From Rhynchopus sp. YZ270_cl-10 (lineage: Eukaryota > Euglenozoa > Diplonemea > Diplonemida > Diplonemidae), in assembly GCA_964035575.1 (NCBI GenBank), contig OZ037864.1, forward strand, positions 496,001-560,000: a DNA stretch of 64,000 nucleotides. The letters are read 5' to 3'. The position numbers and the translations under genes are program-made. Shown piece after piece: positions 30,031 to 40,584 of the stretch. The notes below the pieces were generated by a model. That model was not told the DNA's origin, searched no databases, and was given only the letters and a program-made list of their open reading frames with translations. How positions within the stretch are numbered: the first letter of the stretch is position 1; every line of letters begins with the position of its first letter.

Positions 30031-32520
30031 CTAATCTTCCCCGATAATCCATGGGTGGCGGATGAGCTCTTCGATCGTCGCCCTTTCATCTGGGTCGACA
30101 ACAGTGCACTGCTTCACAAAACTGGTGCTGCTGCGTGCGTCCAGCAACAGGTGCAGCTTGTCGGGCAGAATAAGTCCCTTCGAAAGCTCTCGCAAGAAGA
30201 GCCACCCCTTTTTCTGCTTCAGCTCCTCAGAGAAGGGAAGCGACCCAAGCACCATCGTCGCCACAGTGATGCCGAGAGACCAGACGTCCCTGCACTTCTC
30301 AACCGTTCCCTGTGCAGCCTCGGGGGACATGAACAGCGGTGTACCCAAGATCTTGCCCTTCTCGGAGCATCCAAGAGACAACGCTGTCCCAAAGTCTGCT
30401 ATTTTGCAGGTGCCGTCTGTACACATAAGGATGTTGTCCGGCTTCAGATCGCAGTGCACTATGGAGTTTGTGTGGAGGTATTGAAGACCGGCCAGGATAT
30501 CTGTGGTGTAGCGCTGGAGGGGCGACTCGTAGAGGCCACCGAAGCTGTTGATGGTCTGCTGGAGGGTGCCGCCTGAGACCCATTCGAAGCAGACGACGAG
30601 GTAACCTGGCATGACAGCGTAGCCTGAGCAGGTCACGATGTTGGCGTGCTGGAGCTTCGAGAGCACCACGACCTCGTCTGCGAAGGGGTGCGACGCAGCG
30701 TGGCCCTCAAGCTTGACGTACTTGAGTGCGGAGAAGACGCCCGCAGAGTTCATCCCTAGGTACACCTTGCCTGCAGCGCCCTCGCCAAGCATGTTGGCGG
30801 ACTGGTAGTAGCACACCCCCTCCGTGTCCTCAAACACCTCGGGCAGCTCCTCGTCGGCAGAGTCATCGTCGAGAGCCTTCAGGAGCACCGTGCTGTCGAT
30901 CTTGCGCATGATCGCGCTCTTGCGTGTGGGACGGCGCTTCTGATCGCATGAAAGGAAGTCCACCTGTAATGGGTTCGTGTCGCGTTCCCTTTCCGACTCG
31001 CTCAGCGTGTCAGCATGCGTGAAGCTATCGTTCGCATCCACATCTCTCAATACAAAGCTCCGCCACATCCCCACCCTCTCTCTGAAGTACGGTACCGGGA
31101 ACTCATTCTCTCCAGACAGCGCAGACTCGCAGAGCGCCGTCAGCCTCTTCACAGAGTAGCGTAGACAGGGAACGGTTTCGACGCACTCTGTCAATAGCTG
31201 CTTGCACCTTTCGTACTTCCCCAACGTAAAGCTCGTATACGCCTCACTGTAGAGCTGTGTCTGTGTATCCCCGGAGTCCGCCTTCCGCAGGTAGACGAGA
31301 TAGACGTTCACTGTCAGGGCCATGTCGTTTGTGCGCAGCTTCTCTGTCAGGAGGGTGTCGACAATTCTGAACTTGATGCCTTGGGTGTCGCTGAGTGCAC
31401 GCACGACCGACTGCGCTACGAGGACGTGCACATGGATGACAGGCGAGAGTGCAGAGATGGCCGCTGCATGCGACAGGATTGTCCCTGTACTGACTACCGC
31501 GCCACCTGAGTTGAAAAGCGACAGACTCCCAGACGCAACGCCTGCACCCCACCACTCAATGACCTGGGAGCGCGACAACACCGTTCTCATTCCCATAGCG
31601 AATTCGATTGCGAAGAGGGCGTGGTTCTGGCAGAGTGCATGCGCACTGAACCTCGTGACAACCTGCGGACCCACAAAGGAGAGCACAATGCCAGCTCGCG
31701 TTGCTATCTCGTTCAAGATGTTGGACAGGAGACACTTCCGTTGGCACTCTCCCTTCGCAACGTCCATAGTAAGGCACACCACAGAACACTGCGAGCTCTG
31801 TTCGTCAACCGACTGTCGCGCAGTCTTCAACACATCCGTGAACGACCCTGAGAACGACATCTCTGCCCCCCACTTCTCTCTCTCCGTGGTCTTCCCGTCG
31901 CAGCCCGTTGCTGTCACCGTAATCACATTCACATCCGGCTCTGTATCCTGCGAACTAGCTTCTATATCCACACCTATACCCTCAACAACCACCTGATTCG
32001 GCCTCTCCCTATTCAGCAAACACAACACAACCAACCCGGCATACCCCGCCACCTCACAGACACTGTTCACCGAGGTCGGGACTGTGTACATTACAGAGGA
32101 AAACGCGGTTTCTCTGAGCACTGCAATTCCACAGGAAAGCACGGCAAGAGGGATACCAACGGAGACGCAGTTCAATGCGGTGAGAAGTGCAAAGCTGAGA
32201 GACATCATTTCGCCGCCACGAAACCGGGTGGCGACAGCGGCCGTTGCGTAGAGCGCCCAGAGGACCGGATAGCAGTGCACTGCAGTGATGCCTGCTGTCT
32301 TGCCCTTAAGGAGGAGGAAGACGGTCACCAGCGTTGTCAGAAATGCTGCAATGAGAGTAGGCAAGACAGGCTCCACCACACCACTGACAGCAAGGCGAAT
32401 AATGCTAAAAAGCGTCGCACCTCCATACAGAACAGCCACACACAGCATTGACCATGTAAAGTGCTGGCTGCCGTTGCACGCAGCTGGCAACTTCACAAAA
32501 ACCCTCTCAAACTTCTGCAT
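30031..32520 (-). CDS. Membrane protein kinase with a nucleotide-cyclase-like domain
   Basis: This 829-residue, single-exon protein has about five hydrophobic spans in residues 20-190. A cyclase-like fold follows at about 235-410 (LSNILNEIATRAGIVLSFVG, then GVASGSLS and VDTLLTEKL), with the layout of class III nucleotide cyclases; the metal and base residues I looked for are not convincing, so it is probably inactive or regulatory. A helical, possibly TPR-like stretch (about 420-475) precedes a Ser/Thr kinase domain (about 570-829) of the STE/MAP3K-like group. The Gly loop is GEGAAGKVYLG, the Lys is in SALKYVK, the catalytic loop is HCDLKPDN and the DFG is present. HCD in place of the usual HRD suggests no activation-loop-phosphate dependence. 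It may sense a signal at the membrane. Substrate unknown. Confidence 0.85.
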   Translation of the reverse strand: MQKFERVFVKLPAACNGSQHFTWSMLCVAVLYGGATLFSIIRLAVSGVVEPVLPTLIAAFLTTLVTVFLLLKGKTAGITAVHCYPVLWALYATAAVATRFRGGEMMSLSFALLTALNCVSVGIPLAVLSCGIAVLRETAFSSVMYTVPTSVNSVCEVAGYAGLVVLCLLNRERPNQVVVEGIGVDIEASSQDTEPDVNVITVTATGCDGKTTEREKWGAEMSFSGSFTDVLKTARQSVDEQSSQCSVVCLTMDVAKGECQRKCLLSNILNEIATRAGIVLSFVGPQVVTRFSAHALCQNHALFAIEFAMGMRTVLSRSQVIEWWGAGVASGSLSLFNSGGAVVSTGTILSHAAAISALSPVIHVHVLVAQSVVRALSDTQGIKFRIVDTLLTEKLRTNDMALTVNVYLVYLRKADSGDTQTQLYSEAYTSFTLGKYERCKQLLTECVETVPCLRYSVKRLTALCESALSGENEFPVPYFRERVGMWRSFVLRDVDANDSFTHADTLSESERERDTNPLQVDFLSCDQKRRPTRKSAIMRKIDSTVLLKALDDDSADEELPEVFEDTEGVCYYQSANMLGEGAAGKVYLGMNSAGVFSALKYVKLEGHAASHPFADEVVVLSKLQHANIVTCSGYAVMPGYLVVCFEWVSGGTLQQTINSFGGLYESPLQRYTTDILAGLQYLHTNSIVHCDLKPDNILMCTDGTCKIADFGTALSLGCSEKGKILGTPLFMSPEAAQGTVEKCRDVWSLGITVATMVLGSLPFSEELKQKKGWLFLRELSKGLILPDKLHLLLDARSSTSFVKQCTVVDPDERATIEELIRHPWIIGED

Positions 32521-33059
32521 CTCACCTACCCTTCAATATACGTCTCCATTGGGAGCCCAAAAAAAAAGCGAGTTTCTGGTTTTCTTTTTCTGTTGTGGCA
32601 TAGAGGGGAGTTTTGATAAATAAATATTTTTTTTGAATAGATAAAAGCAATAAGGGTAGCACAATTAAAAACATTGTTTAGTGTCCTGCGCGCGAACAGA
32701 TTTTTGGAAATCCAAAAAAAAAAAATAATTGGGACACAACTACAAAAAAAAATAATTTTTATGGTTGGTAGGTTGAAGTCAGGAAGGACGAAGTCTCGGA
32801 GGGCCCTAAGGGGGAAGGTAGGTAGGGCACTTCTGTCTGGGAAAAAGTGACCAGAAAAAAAAAATGTTGGGGTCCCGTGCTCCCAAATGTGCGAAATAAG
32901 CAAGAAATAAGCATTTTTGCGCACACGTGTATAAAAAAAAATCCGCCTCCGGCGGGGTTCGTTTTCGAGGATTTTCAGAGATCTCACGTTATGAAGATTT
33001 CCTTAAGAAACCATTGAATCTCATATTTCAGAATAATAGTACCTTAGAGTGTTTTTGGA

Positions 33060-33190
33060 CACACATGTGACCCCACCGTGGAGAGCAATCGGCTCGTGCA
33101 ATCAAAAGAAAGTGGAGAAAAGGTACAAGAATAAAAAAAGTTGGGTACCGTGCGCCTGCGGCGCTGCCTGTTCCCTACCAGTTTCTACAG
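33060..33190. repeat. Fragment related to the 16.1-kb element
   Basis: TGACCCCACCGTG, GAGCA, GGCTCG, AAGTGGA, then TACCGTGCGCCTGCGGCGCT occur in the same order as at 16255-16380. Confidence 0.65.
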
Positions 33191-33224
33191 GCAAACACTT
33201 GCCCCCTTTACCTTACACTGACGG

Positions 33225-33690
33225 GTTTTGACCAAAACCAAGAACTTGTCCATTTCGGCAAATTGACCCCACCACAGAACGGACGGATTCCGAAAATGCA
33301 AATGCCGGTGTTTTCGCGCATTTTCATGTTTCAAGACGTCAGGATCAGGGAGAGAAAAGGGATTTACCTTGGCCCTCTTTACCCTACATGGATTTTGACC
33401 AAAACCAAGAATTTGGCCATTTCGGCAAAGTGACCCCACCACAGTGCGGACGGATTCCGGAAATCCCAATCGCGGTATGTTTTCGGGCTGAAAACCCACT
33501 GTTTTTTCAGGGGAAAAAATTGCTCCCAAATGTCGGAATTTTCCGAATTTTCCTGAAAATGACCCTTGTTTACGAGTAGTGTTTACGAGTGGGTTCATAT
33601 TTTGCGAAAATTTAAGTCACTAAAATTTTGTCCATTTTTCCGTATTCACCCCACCACAAGCCGGGATTGGCTCAGAAATGCAACAAAACG
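33225..33690. repeat. Three diverged relatives of the 262-bp unit
   Basis: The core TTGACCCCACCAC-x-GAACGGACGGATTCC recurs near 33265, 33440 and 33645, spaced about 180-200 bp. It matches the core of the 5.7-6.5 kb array but with many substitutions, so it is older or from another subfamily. Confidence 0.6.
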
Positions 33691-34269
33691 CCCCAGAGTT
33701 AGGAAATAGCCTGAAAAGAGGGCAAAATAGGTGAGGGAAAAAATATTTTTTTTTGACTAGTTATTTTTTTTTTGCGTGCGTGCGAACAGATTTTTGGGGA
33801 GCGGTGGGACACTAAACAAGGTTTTTAATTGTGCTACCCTAAATTACTTTTTATTTAAAACAAAAGGCACTCCGTATCCAAAACAGGGGTCTGGGGACAA
33901 AAACTTGTGGCATAGAGGGGAGGGGGGAAACGGAAAGAGGGACGTAGGGACGTAGGGAAAAGAAAAAAAACAAAGCTCCTCCTTTTTTTTTTTGCAGTAC
34001 TGTTCGTTTGCAGTTGTTAACAAAATTTGGGGGGGAGGAGAGGGGTGGGTTTCAGGGTAGGGGGTATTCCCCCAAGGAGAAGTGATGAACACATTTCAAT
34101 TGGCAGTTTCCTTTTTTTTTCCTCGCTTTTTTTCTCCAATTTTCCGATGACATAAAAATGGGGGGAAAATGGGGGGTTGAATAACGCGCCGTTGCCAAAA
34201 AAAAACAATACCTACCTACGATTTTTATTAGCTACTCTTTAAATTGTCGTTCTTTTTTAAATTACACAG

Positions 34270-34405
34270 CCTTATTTTCCCCAGGGGGTTTTTGTGGGCT
34301 CAAATTGCCTCGCTGCGCTCGGCAAATCAACCACACTCGTCTGAGAGAAAAAAATGCGTGAAGTTATCGCAAAAAAACCCCCAGTAAAAGGCGTTGAATA
34401 GTTGT
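34270..34405. repeat. Half-foldback related to 27246-27418
   Basis: It has the CAAATTGCCTCGCTGCGCTC inner hairpin and then GCGTGAAGTTATCGCAAAA and AGTAAAAGGCGTTGAATAG, the same order as one arm of the 27.2-kb element. Confidence 0.6.
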
Positions 34406-34464
34406 CTTCCTTTTCCCCCTTTTGTGATGTCCATAGGATCTTTTCCTCAAAAAAAGAAAAAAAA

Positions 34465-34506
34465 AGTTGGTAAGATGAACCGAAGTCTCTGCTTTAGTCA
34501 CCCTTT
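34465..34506 (-). repeat. Intergenic hairpin, copy 5
   Basis: The minus strand has GGTGACTAAAG, loop near CAGAGA, CTTCGG, then TCATCTTACCAACTTTTT. One mismatch in the inner arm. Confidence 0.55.
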
Positions 34507-35214
34507 AAAAAAGAAAACTGAAAAATAAAATATCCTCTTCCCCCTTTCACAAACGAGCAGAACTGTTTTCTCTCTGTTGCACCAACACCCAGGTGAATAC
34601 ATACAAAAAAAAAAAAAAGATTTTTTTGAAATGCTAATTGTCCCTTGCACGTTTAGTGCTGAGTCAATGAAACAAAACATGCATGTATCGTAGCTGTGGT
34701 TGGTCTACTTTACGTACAGTTTGCCTGCCGTGGGGGAAGGAATTTTGTTTTGAACCCGGTTGCCACCGTTGGGCTGAATGAATCCAGATGATGAGGAGAT
34801 ATTTTTTTTTTCCCCCTAAGCATTGCTATTGTGGCTACATGGCTGCAGGCTTTATGCTGGACAAAAAAAAAGAGTAGTTGAAACGTGCTAAGAACGCAGC
34901 GAGGTCATGCATTCAATGAACAAAAAGAGAACACTCGCACCCCGCTTTTGTGAATAGCGTGTCTATTCCATTTGCTACTCCCTTTGCTGTCAATTGCCCC
35001 ACCCGTGGTTGGCTCTGCGCCCAAATTGAGCGCAATCACTCAAAGGTTAGGATACCTTTTTTTTCAAACAAAAAATAACCAGGGTTTTTTTTATGGGGGG
35101 GTGAGGGGGGGTCTCGCCCCCCCCAGGATTTTTTTCAGGATTCTGGGGGGGGGTGGAGGGGGTGGAAAAAAAATTTTTGGGGGCGAGACACCCCCCCGAA
35201 GGGGGTGAGTTTGC

Positions 35215-35490
35215 GGGAAGTACCATGGGGAACTGGGTGGCTGACCGCATCATACAGTCTGTACCTCAATTTTTTTTTGCCTGCGGCGCCATTTTTCCTT
35301 TTTTGCTTCGCAAAAAAGGGTTCGTTGAGTGACTCTATGATGTAAAGAGCTTGCTTTTTACACCGTACCCTAAATTTTTTTTCGCCTGCGGCGCCATTTT
35401 ATATTATTTTTTTTTGCTCCGCAAAAAAAATACATACATTTTGTTCCCTATGTTCCCAATGTCCCTGGTCAGCAGTTCTGAAAAAATTCG
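35215..35490. repeat. Dispersed repeat, copy inverted at 53925-54180
   Basis: The order GTACCATG, GGCTGACCGCA, TGTACCTCAATTTTTTTTTG, CCTGCGGCGCC, a TTGCTTCGCAA palindrome, TTTTTACACCGTACCC, a second CCTGCGGCGCC and CCCTGGTCAGCAG recurs as the reverse complement at 53925-54180. Internal CCTGCGGCGC words are also shared with 16.3 and 33.1 kb. Confidence 0.7.
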
Positions 35491-36009
35491 GGCGACCGCT
35501 ATTACAGGGGGGAAGCTCGTGGACCCCAAAATCACCCCCCATTTCGGCCAAAAGGGGTGATTGGCGAGAGCCCTGAATGCATGGGGAAAATTTTTTTCTG
35601 GGTCCAAATAGGGCTCTTTTTGCGACCCCCCAAGGGTCAAAACACCCAATCCTAAAAAAAACCCTGATAACCGAAAAAAAAAAAACTTGGCGAGTGTCTG
35701 GGCCTCCAAGAGTGGGGCAGTACAAAATTACACCCTCATCACATTCAAACCAAACAAAACAAAAACAAAAACGGGCCACTTCGCTACGTTCACACCGTCT
35801 CCTTTACTTTTTTTTTTTTTTTTCTTTTCAATATTTTTTTTTTGCGATATGCATTATTTGCCTGCTTTTTGTCTTCCTTTAGGAAAACACATTCATTATT
35901 GGTCTCTGTCCCAGCCACATGCCAGTCGTGATCACCTCTACCTCTCCATTCCTTAACAAAGCGATGCGCCTAGTCACTGTCCTCTCCCTCCAGCTGGATG
36001 TTGTAGTAT

Positions 36010-36946
36010 CTAAGCTGGTATTCGAACTGTGGTCATGGGATGTGTATGTTTGGCAGGCAAGTGGTGACTGTGTGTCATTCTTGAGCGGGGGGGAAAAAAA
36101 AGTAGAGTTGAAATACAAAGCCCTTTCGTGACAGTGTACCTTGGTACATGACAGGCTGTACCAGGGTGGACCCAACCAAAAAACACTTCATAGTTAGTTA
36201 CCTGTGAATTTAAGATAAGCAAATGCTGTGCATACCTTCGTGGTCGAAACTGGGCGAATGTACTCACGAAGCTTTTGTCTCTGCAAGAATTTTCTCGTGA
36301 AGAACTTTAATGCGCGTTTCGCGAAGAGCACCTGATTGGAGGGGTGTGTTTTGATCGACAAAAAGAATCGCGCTAAAACCAAATCCTTCGTTTACTCTAT
36401 TTAACTGTCGAATGAATGAATCATAACGCGACGTGCAATACAAAGCACTCTCATGACAGGATTCATTTCGTGACTTACATTTGAGATGCCTGACTCACTT
36501 CCACTCATCGGTCTGATGAACGGGATCATAGGAGACACAGGGGTAATTTAGGGCTGTCTTATGTAGGTTCCTGCTGGGTTCTCCTTCCCCTTTCGCTGTG
36601 TAGGAGACTCTTGTGAAAAAGAAAAATCTGAGTCGCTAATCTGGAAAAGCAAGCAGAAAAGGAATCGGGCGCTGTGTAAATGGTGGAATAATACCTGGAA
36701 CTTCGTGATCACGATTGTTGCCCCGTCAACAGACACCTTCACCCTGTCTCCCAATTGCCCGACCTTGCCGTTAATTTTAATATGCTCCTCGAAGTACACC
36801 TTGAACGCCTCCATCGACACATCGTCGAGAAGGCCGTCCTTGTATGGTATTGAGCAGTCAATTTTATACACAAGCTTGCCCTGCTCCGCTCTCCGCACAA
36901 GAGAGCCACCCACCACCTTCTTGGTACTCGCCTTCTGTCCTGACAT
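36010..36946 (-). CDS. RPL22: Ribosomal protein eL22, intron-containing
   Basis: Exon 1 (36946-36695) encodes the N-terminal part with KLVYKIDCSIPYKDGLLD and HIKINGKVGQLGD, matching eL22 of the large subunit. A 363-nt intron (donor GTATTA) leads to exon 2 (36331-36236), VLFAKRALKFFTRKFLQRQK then LREYIRPV, the next conserved block. A further GT-AG intron of only 34 nt (36202-36235) would restore VTNYEVFF, the family's YELRYF-like strand, in exon 3 starting at 36201. The 3' end is uncertain: exon 3 stays open to 36010, giving a tail longer than usual, so another intron may follow. The first intron carries a solitary end of the 27.4-kb TIR family. A CAGCCCTTAG acceptor is 15 nt upstream of the ATG. 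Confidence 0.85.
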
Positions 36947-38109
36947 GTTGATAACGTACAGCTAAGGGCTGTGTGAATATTGAGCTCCTGTAGACAGAGT
37001 GGTGGTTCAACTTTAAGGGTAGTGGGCCATGGGAAGGGGGTGGCATAGTGCTAACACCCGTAGGGTTAAGGTCAAGTGGAGGGAGTGCTTCAGAGTGGAC
37101 GTAGAGGGAGAAGTGTGGTGATGTCAGCGAGGTTAAGTGTGTGTTGTGATCAATCAAGAGGCGTGACGCCCACTCAGCGTGGTGCATGGTCAATAATGAC
37201 GAATTTCATCATGTTCTGCTGTGTCAGGAAACGGAGGATATCTCGAGTGGTTTGGGTGTGCGTGGATGCCATGACCGGCAGCGACGCGACCGTAAACCCC
37301 CTTTCGACGGGTATTTGCGCGACAGACACGGTGGATGTCTGACGGAGGGGAGGGTGCACTGGGTAATATGTGGGAGAATAGGGTCAAGAAACAAGATGGT
37401 GTATTCTGTTTTATGTTCGTTTTCAAAAATGCATGAACCGCTGAAAGAAGCGTGCAAAAGGGAACATATTGAAGAACCAACTGGCGCAAGCAGTGTGAGC
37501 AAGATAGACAGAACTGTCAGACATCTTGCCCCTCCGCTTCTGCGCGTCTCGTGTGTCTTCTTTGAAGGAAGGGGTAAAGTAGTAACGTATGCAAGGGGAG
37601 TGGTGCAAGGGTACGTGGGACATAGAAAGTCTGTTGCGGCACTGTACAGGAGTCCAGCAGACTGCAGGTGCACAAGCACGTCCACACACACCAAATGTGC
37701 GAACCTGACCTGTGCACTGCAACCTTGCCAGCCCCTTCTCAAGCGTCTCGCGTCAGAGCAGAAAAAGAAAATAGACACACCAAAAAACAAAAAGAGTTCA
37801 TCACTGAAATGCATGTGCACCCACCCACTCTTTCGCAATAGGTACCTTGCGGATGCAGGGGATGTCACACTGGTCCAGTACAAACAGTAAAGCTATAGGG
37901 TAAAATTAGTCCCCTCAAAATGGGTTCAAAAAGAGGAAACGCAAATAGAAAAACAAAACCAAAGATTCATGTGCATCACATACACACACATCTGACGGAA
38001 AAATAGTTCTTTATCAGAATCAAAAAAACGTTGCAAAAAATAAGGGCAATTTAAAAAATACACGACCACAACAACATCATTCGTCTATCAGAATCACATG
38101 CGTCAGCTA
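36947..38109. other. Spacer with the 187-bp shared block
   Basis: Long open frames occur on both strands here (up to 234 codons), but composition is not gene-like and no family is recognised. The 187-bp block at 37119-37305 is the only clear feature. Confidence 0.5.
37119..37305. repeat. 187-bp block, copy upstream of eL22
   Basis: As far as I could compare it is identical to 45328-45514, in the same orientation. It ends 173 nt before the eL22 ATG. On the minus strand a 42-codon frame (RGFTVASLPVMASTHTQTTR onward, ending DHAPR) runs through it in both copies, joined to different upstream codons. Confidence 0.9.
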
Positions 38110-40155
38110 TCACAACTTCTCACGCACACATGCGATGGTAGTGCAGCACAACGTCTCAACGTAGCACTTGTCCTTGTTCGTGGACCTGCAGCGTGCACGC
38201 TTCTTCTGCCTGAAGCCCTCCCTGCACACCGGCAGTGCCTCACAGCACGGTGCACTGTCCGACACACAGCATCCCGAGCAGTCCGCACAGCCTTCCCTCT
38301 CATCACCAGCACACACAAAACCTGCATCACACTGGATGTTTGCAATCCCGCCACACATCTTCTCACAGGCAGCAGGTTCCTCAACAGGTGCAGGCACTCC
38401 TCTTGTGTCCACCTCACAGCATCCAAGGCAGTCAGCTCCACCTGTGCTTGGGTCGCAGCTGTCTGTCGCGTCGTCCACACACACGTATCCAGCCTTGCAC
38501 ATCGTACCAATCTTCCCACCACACACATTCGCACAGGTTGGTGCAGCCTCCTCCTCACAACATCCTCCACAGTCGGCACCTCCGTTCTTCGGGTCGCAGT
38601 TGTCGTTCACATCGTCGGCACAGACGAAACCAGTTCCGCACTGGATGTTGGCAATACCACCGCAGAACTCACACTTCGGCGGAGCAAGGATGCAGCATCC
38701 AAGGCAGTCAGCTCCTCCGTTCTTGGGGTCACAGCTGTCGGTTGCGTCGTCAACACAGACGTAGCCATCCTTGCATGCAGTTCCGAGGATTCCACCGCAG
38801 ACGTTGTGGCAGATAGGGGCAGGCGCTCCTCTTGCGTCAACCTCACAGCATCCAAGGCAGTCAGCTCCTCCGTTCTTGGGGTCACAGCTGTCGGTTGCGT
38901 CATCAACACAGACGTAGCCATCCTTGCATGCAGTTCCGAGGATTCCACCGCAGACGTTGTGGCAGACAGGGGCAGGTGCAAGCTCACAGCATCCAAGGCA
39001 GTCAGCCCCTCCGTTCTTGGGGTCACAGCTGTCGGTTGCGTCGTCAACACAGACGTAGCCGTCCTTGCATACAGTTCCGAGGATTCCACCGCAGACGTTG
39101 TGGCAGACAGGTGCAGGTGCAAGCTCGCAGCATCCGAGGCAGTCAGCCCCTCCGTTCTTGGGGTCACAGCTGTCGGTTGCGTCGTCAACACAGACGTCGC
39201 CGTCCTTGCATGCAGTTCCGAGGATTCCACCGCAGACGTTGTGGCAGACAGGTGCAGGTGCAAGCTCACAGCATCCGAGGCAGTCAGCCCCTCCGTTCTT
39301 GGGGTCACAGCTGTCGGTTGCGTCGTCAACACAGACGTCGCCGTCCTTGCATGCAGTTCCGAGGATTCCACCGCAGACGTTGTGGCAGACAGGGGCAGGT
39401 GCAAGCTCACAGCATCCGAGGCAGTCAGCTCCTCCGTTCTTGGGGTCGCAGCTGTCGGTTGCGTCATCGATGCAGACGTAGCCATCCTTGCATGCAGTTC
39501 CAAGGATTCCACCGCAGACGTTGTGGCAGACAGGTGCAGGTGCAAGCTCGCAGCATCCGAGGCAGTCAGCCCCTCCGTTCTTGGGGTCGCAGCTGTCGGT
39601 TGCGTCATCAACACAGACGTAGCCGTCCTTGCATGCAGTTCCGAGGATTCCACCGCAGACGTTGTGGCAGACAGGTGCAGGTGCAAGCTCACAGCATCCG
39701 AGGCAGTCAGCTCCTCCGTTCTTGGGGTCGCAGCTGTCGGTTGCGTCGTCAACACAGACGTAGCCATCCTTGCATGCAGTTCCAAGGATTCCACCGCAGA
39801 CGTTGTGGCAGACAGGGGCAGGTGCAAGCTCGCAGCATCCAAGGCAGTCAGCTCCTCCGTTCTTGGGGTCACAGCTGTCGGTTGCGTCGTCAACACAGAC
39901 GTAGCCATCCTTGCATGCAGTTCCGAGGATTCCACCGCAGACGTTGTGGCAGACAGGTGCAGGTGCAAGCTCACAGCATCCAAGGCAGTCAGCTCCTCCG
40001 TTCTTGGGGTCGCAGCTGTCGGTTGCGTCGTCAACACAGACGTAGCCATCCTTGCATGCAGTTCCGAGGATTCCACCGCAGACGTTGGGGCAGACGGAGA
40101 GTGCGGAAGTGACAGACAAAAGTGTCACCAAATAGAGAGCCCGTTGAGGGAGCAT
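38110..40155 (-). CDS. Secreted Cys-rich repeat protein
   Basis: The ATG at 40155 opens with a signal peptide (MLPQRALYLVTLLSVTSALS), and CCTCACAG lies 22 nt upstream; an in-frame ATG at 40272 would bury this signal, so the shorter form (681 residues) is chosen. Thirteen tandem modules follow, each with the pattern CGG-[IL]-x-G-x-x-C-K-x-G-Y-V-C-V-D-D-A-T-D and then CDPKNGGADCLGCC. The first nine or ten are nearly identical at the DNA level (unit mostly 126 bp); the last three are diverged. A distinct Cys-rich tail closes the protein. Similar CGG...GGADCxGxC modules occur in secreted proteins of fungi and protists and may be inhibitor- or wall-like; the role here is unknown. Confidence 0.8.
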   Translation of the reverse strand: MLPQRALYLVTLLSVTSALSVCPNVCGGILGTACKDGYVCVDDATDSCDPKNGGADCLGCCELAPAPVCHNVCGGILGTACKDGYVCVDDATDSCDPKNGGADCLGCCELAPAPVCHNVCGGILGTACKDGYVCVDDATDSCDPKNGGADCLGCCELAPAPVCHNVCGGILGTACKDGYVCVDDATDSCDPKNGGADCLGCCELAPAPVCHNVCGGILGTACKDGYVCIDDATDSCDPKNGGADCLGCCELAPAPVCHNVCGGILGTACKDGDVCVDDATDSCDPKNGGADCLGCCELAPAPVCHNVCGGILGTACKDGDVCVDDATDSCDPKNGGADCLGCCELAPAPVCHNVCGGILGTVCKDGYVCVDDATDSCDPKNGGADCLGCCELAPAPVCHNVCGGILGTACKDGYVCVDDATDSCDPKNGGADCLGCCEVDARGAPAPICHNVCGGILGTACKDGYVCVDDATDSCDPKNGGADCLGCCILAPPKCEFCGGIANIQCGTGFVCADDVNDNCDPKNGGADCGGCCEEEAAPTCANVCGGKIGTMCKAGYVCVDDATDSCDPSTGGADCLGCCEVDTRGVPAPVEEPAACEKMCGGIANIQCDAGFVCAGDEREGCADCSGCCVSDSAPCCEALPVCREGFRQKKRARCRSTNKDKCYVETLCCTTIACVREKL
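38830..40090. repeat. 126-bp coding tandem repeat
   Basis: About ten units encode the Cys-rich modules. They differ at few positions, for instance TAC/GAC giving DGY or DGD, which points to recent expansion or gene conversion. Because the unit is a multiple of three, long antisense and shifted frames appear and should not be annotated. Confidence 0.85.
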
Positions 40156-40584
40156 TTTATGGTTGGGAATGTAGAATCTGTGAGGTTGGGAATGGTGGTG
40201 GATGTAAACAAGAAGTGTCCTAGGGGAAGGACGGTTGTGGAGGTAAGGTGCACAGAAGATATGGAAAAACAAAGGACGGTTTTGTTATTGATATTCCTGG
40301 CGATCACTTTTTTGTTTTTTGCCAATAAAGAAAAGGCAACATACCCCTGTCCAACAAAGCGGGATGCATGCTGTGCAGGGGCAGCAGTCTGACTCTCTGT
40401 CCAATGCCGAAGAGAGGAGCACCGTAGGTCTCCTCAATGGATTGAACTATCTTGCAGAACTGCAGAAAATGAATGGAAATCAAAGAAAGAAAATGTAAAA
40501 AAACGGAAGATGCATGATGGGGATAGCCATGAGCCTCAAGGCAACACACAATCACCCACATCTTCAAAGAGAAACAAAAATAAA

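Larger units (their letters stand above)
32521..36009. other. Long repeat-rich spacer
   Basis: No gene seen in 3.5 kb. From left: a piece of the 16.1-kb element family (33060-33190), three diverged relatives of the 262-bp unit (33225-33690), a half-foldback (34270-34405), a hairpin (34465-34506), a GTTGAAACGTGCTAAGAACG-type repeat (about 34873), and the long dispersed repeat 35215-35490. Several A/T and G runs are present. Confidence 0.65.

Noticed and set aside
37186-37890. Overlapping frames of 234 (plus) and 219 (minus) codons upstream of eL22
   Set aside because: No domain, no signal, no acceptor-supported start, and two strands compete; part is the repeated 187-bp block.
38098-40392. 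A 764-codon plus-strand open frame and other long frames across the Cys-rich gene
   Set aside because: They arise because the 126-bp repeat is a multiple of three and GC-rich; the minus-strand frame has a signal peptide and a clean Cys pattern, the others do not.
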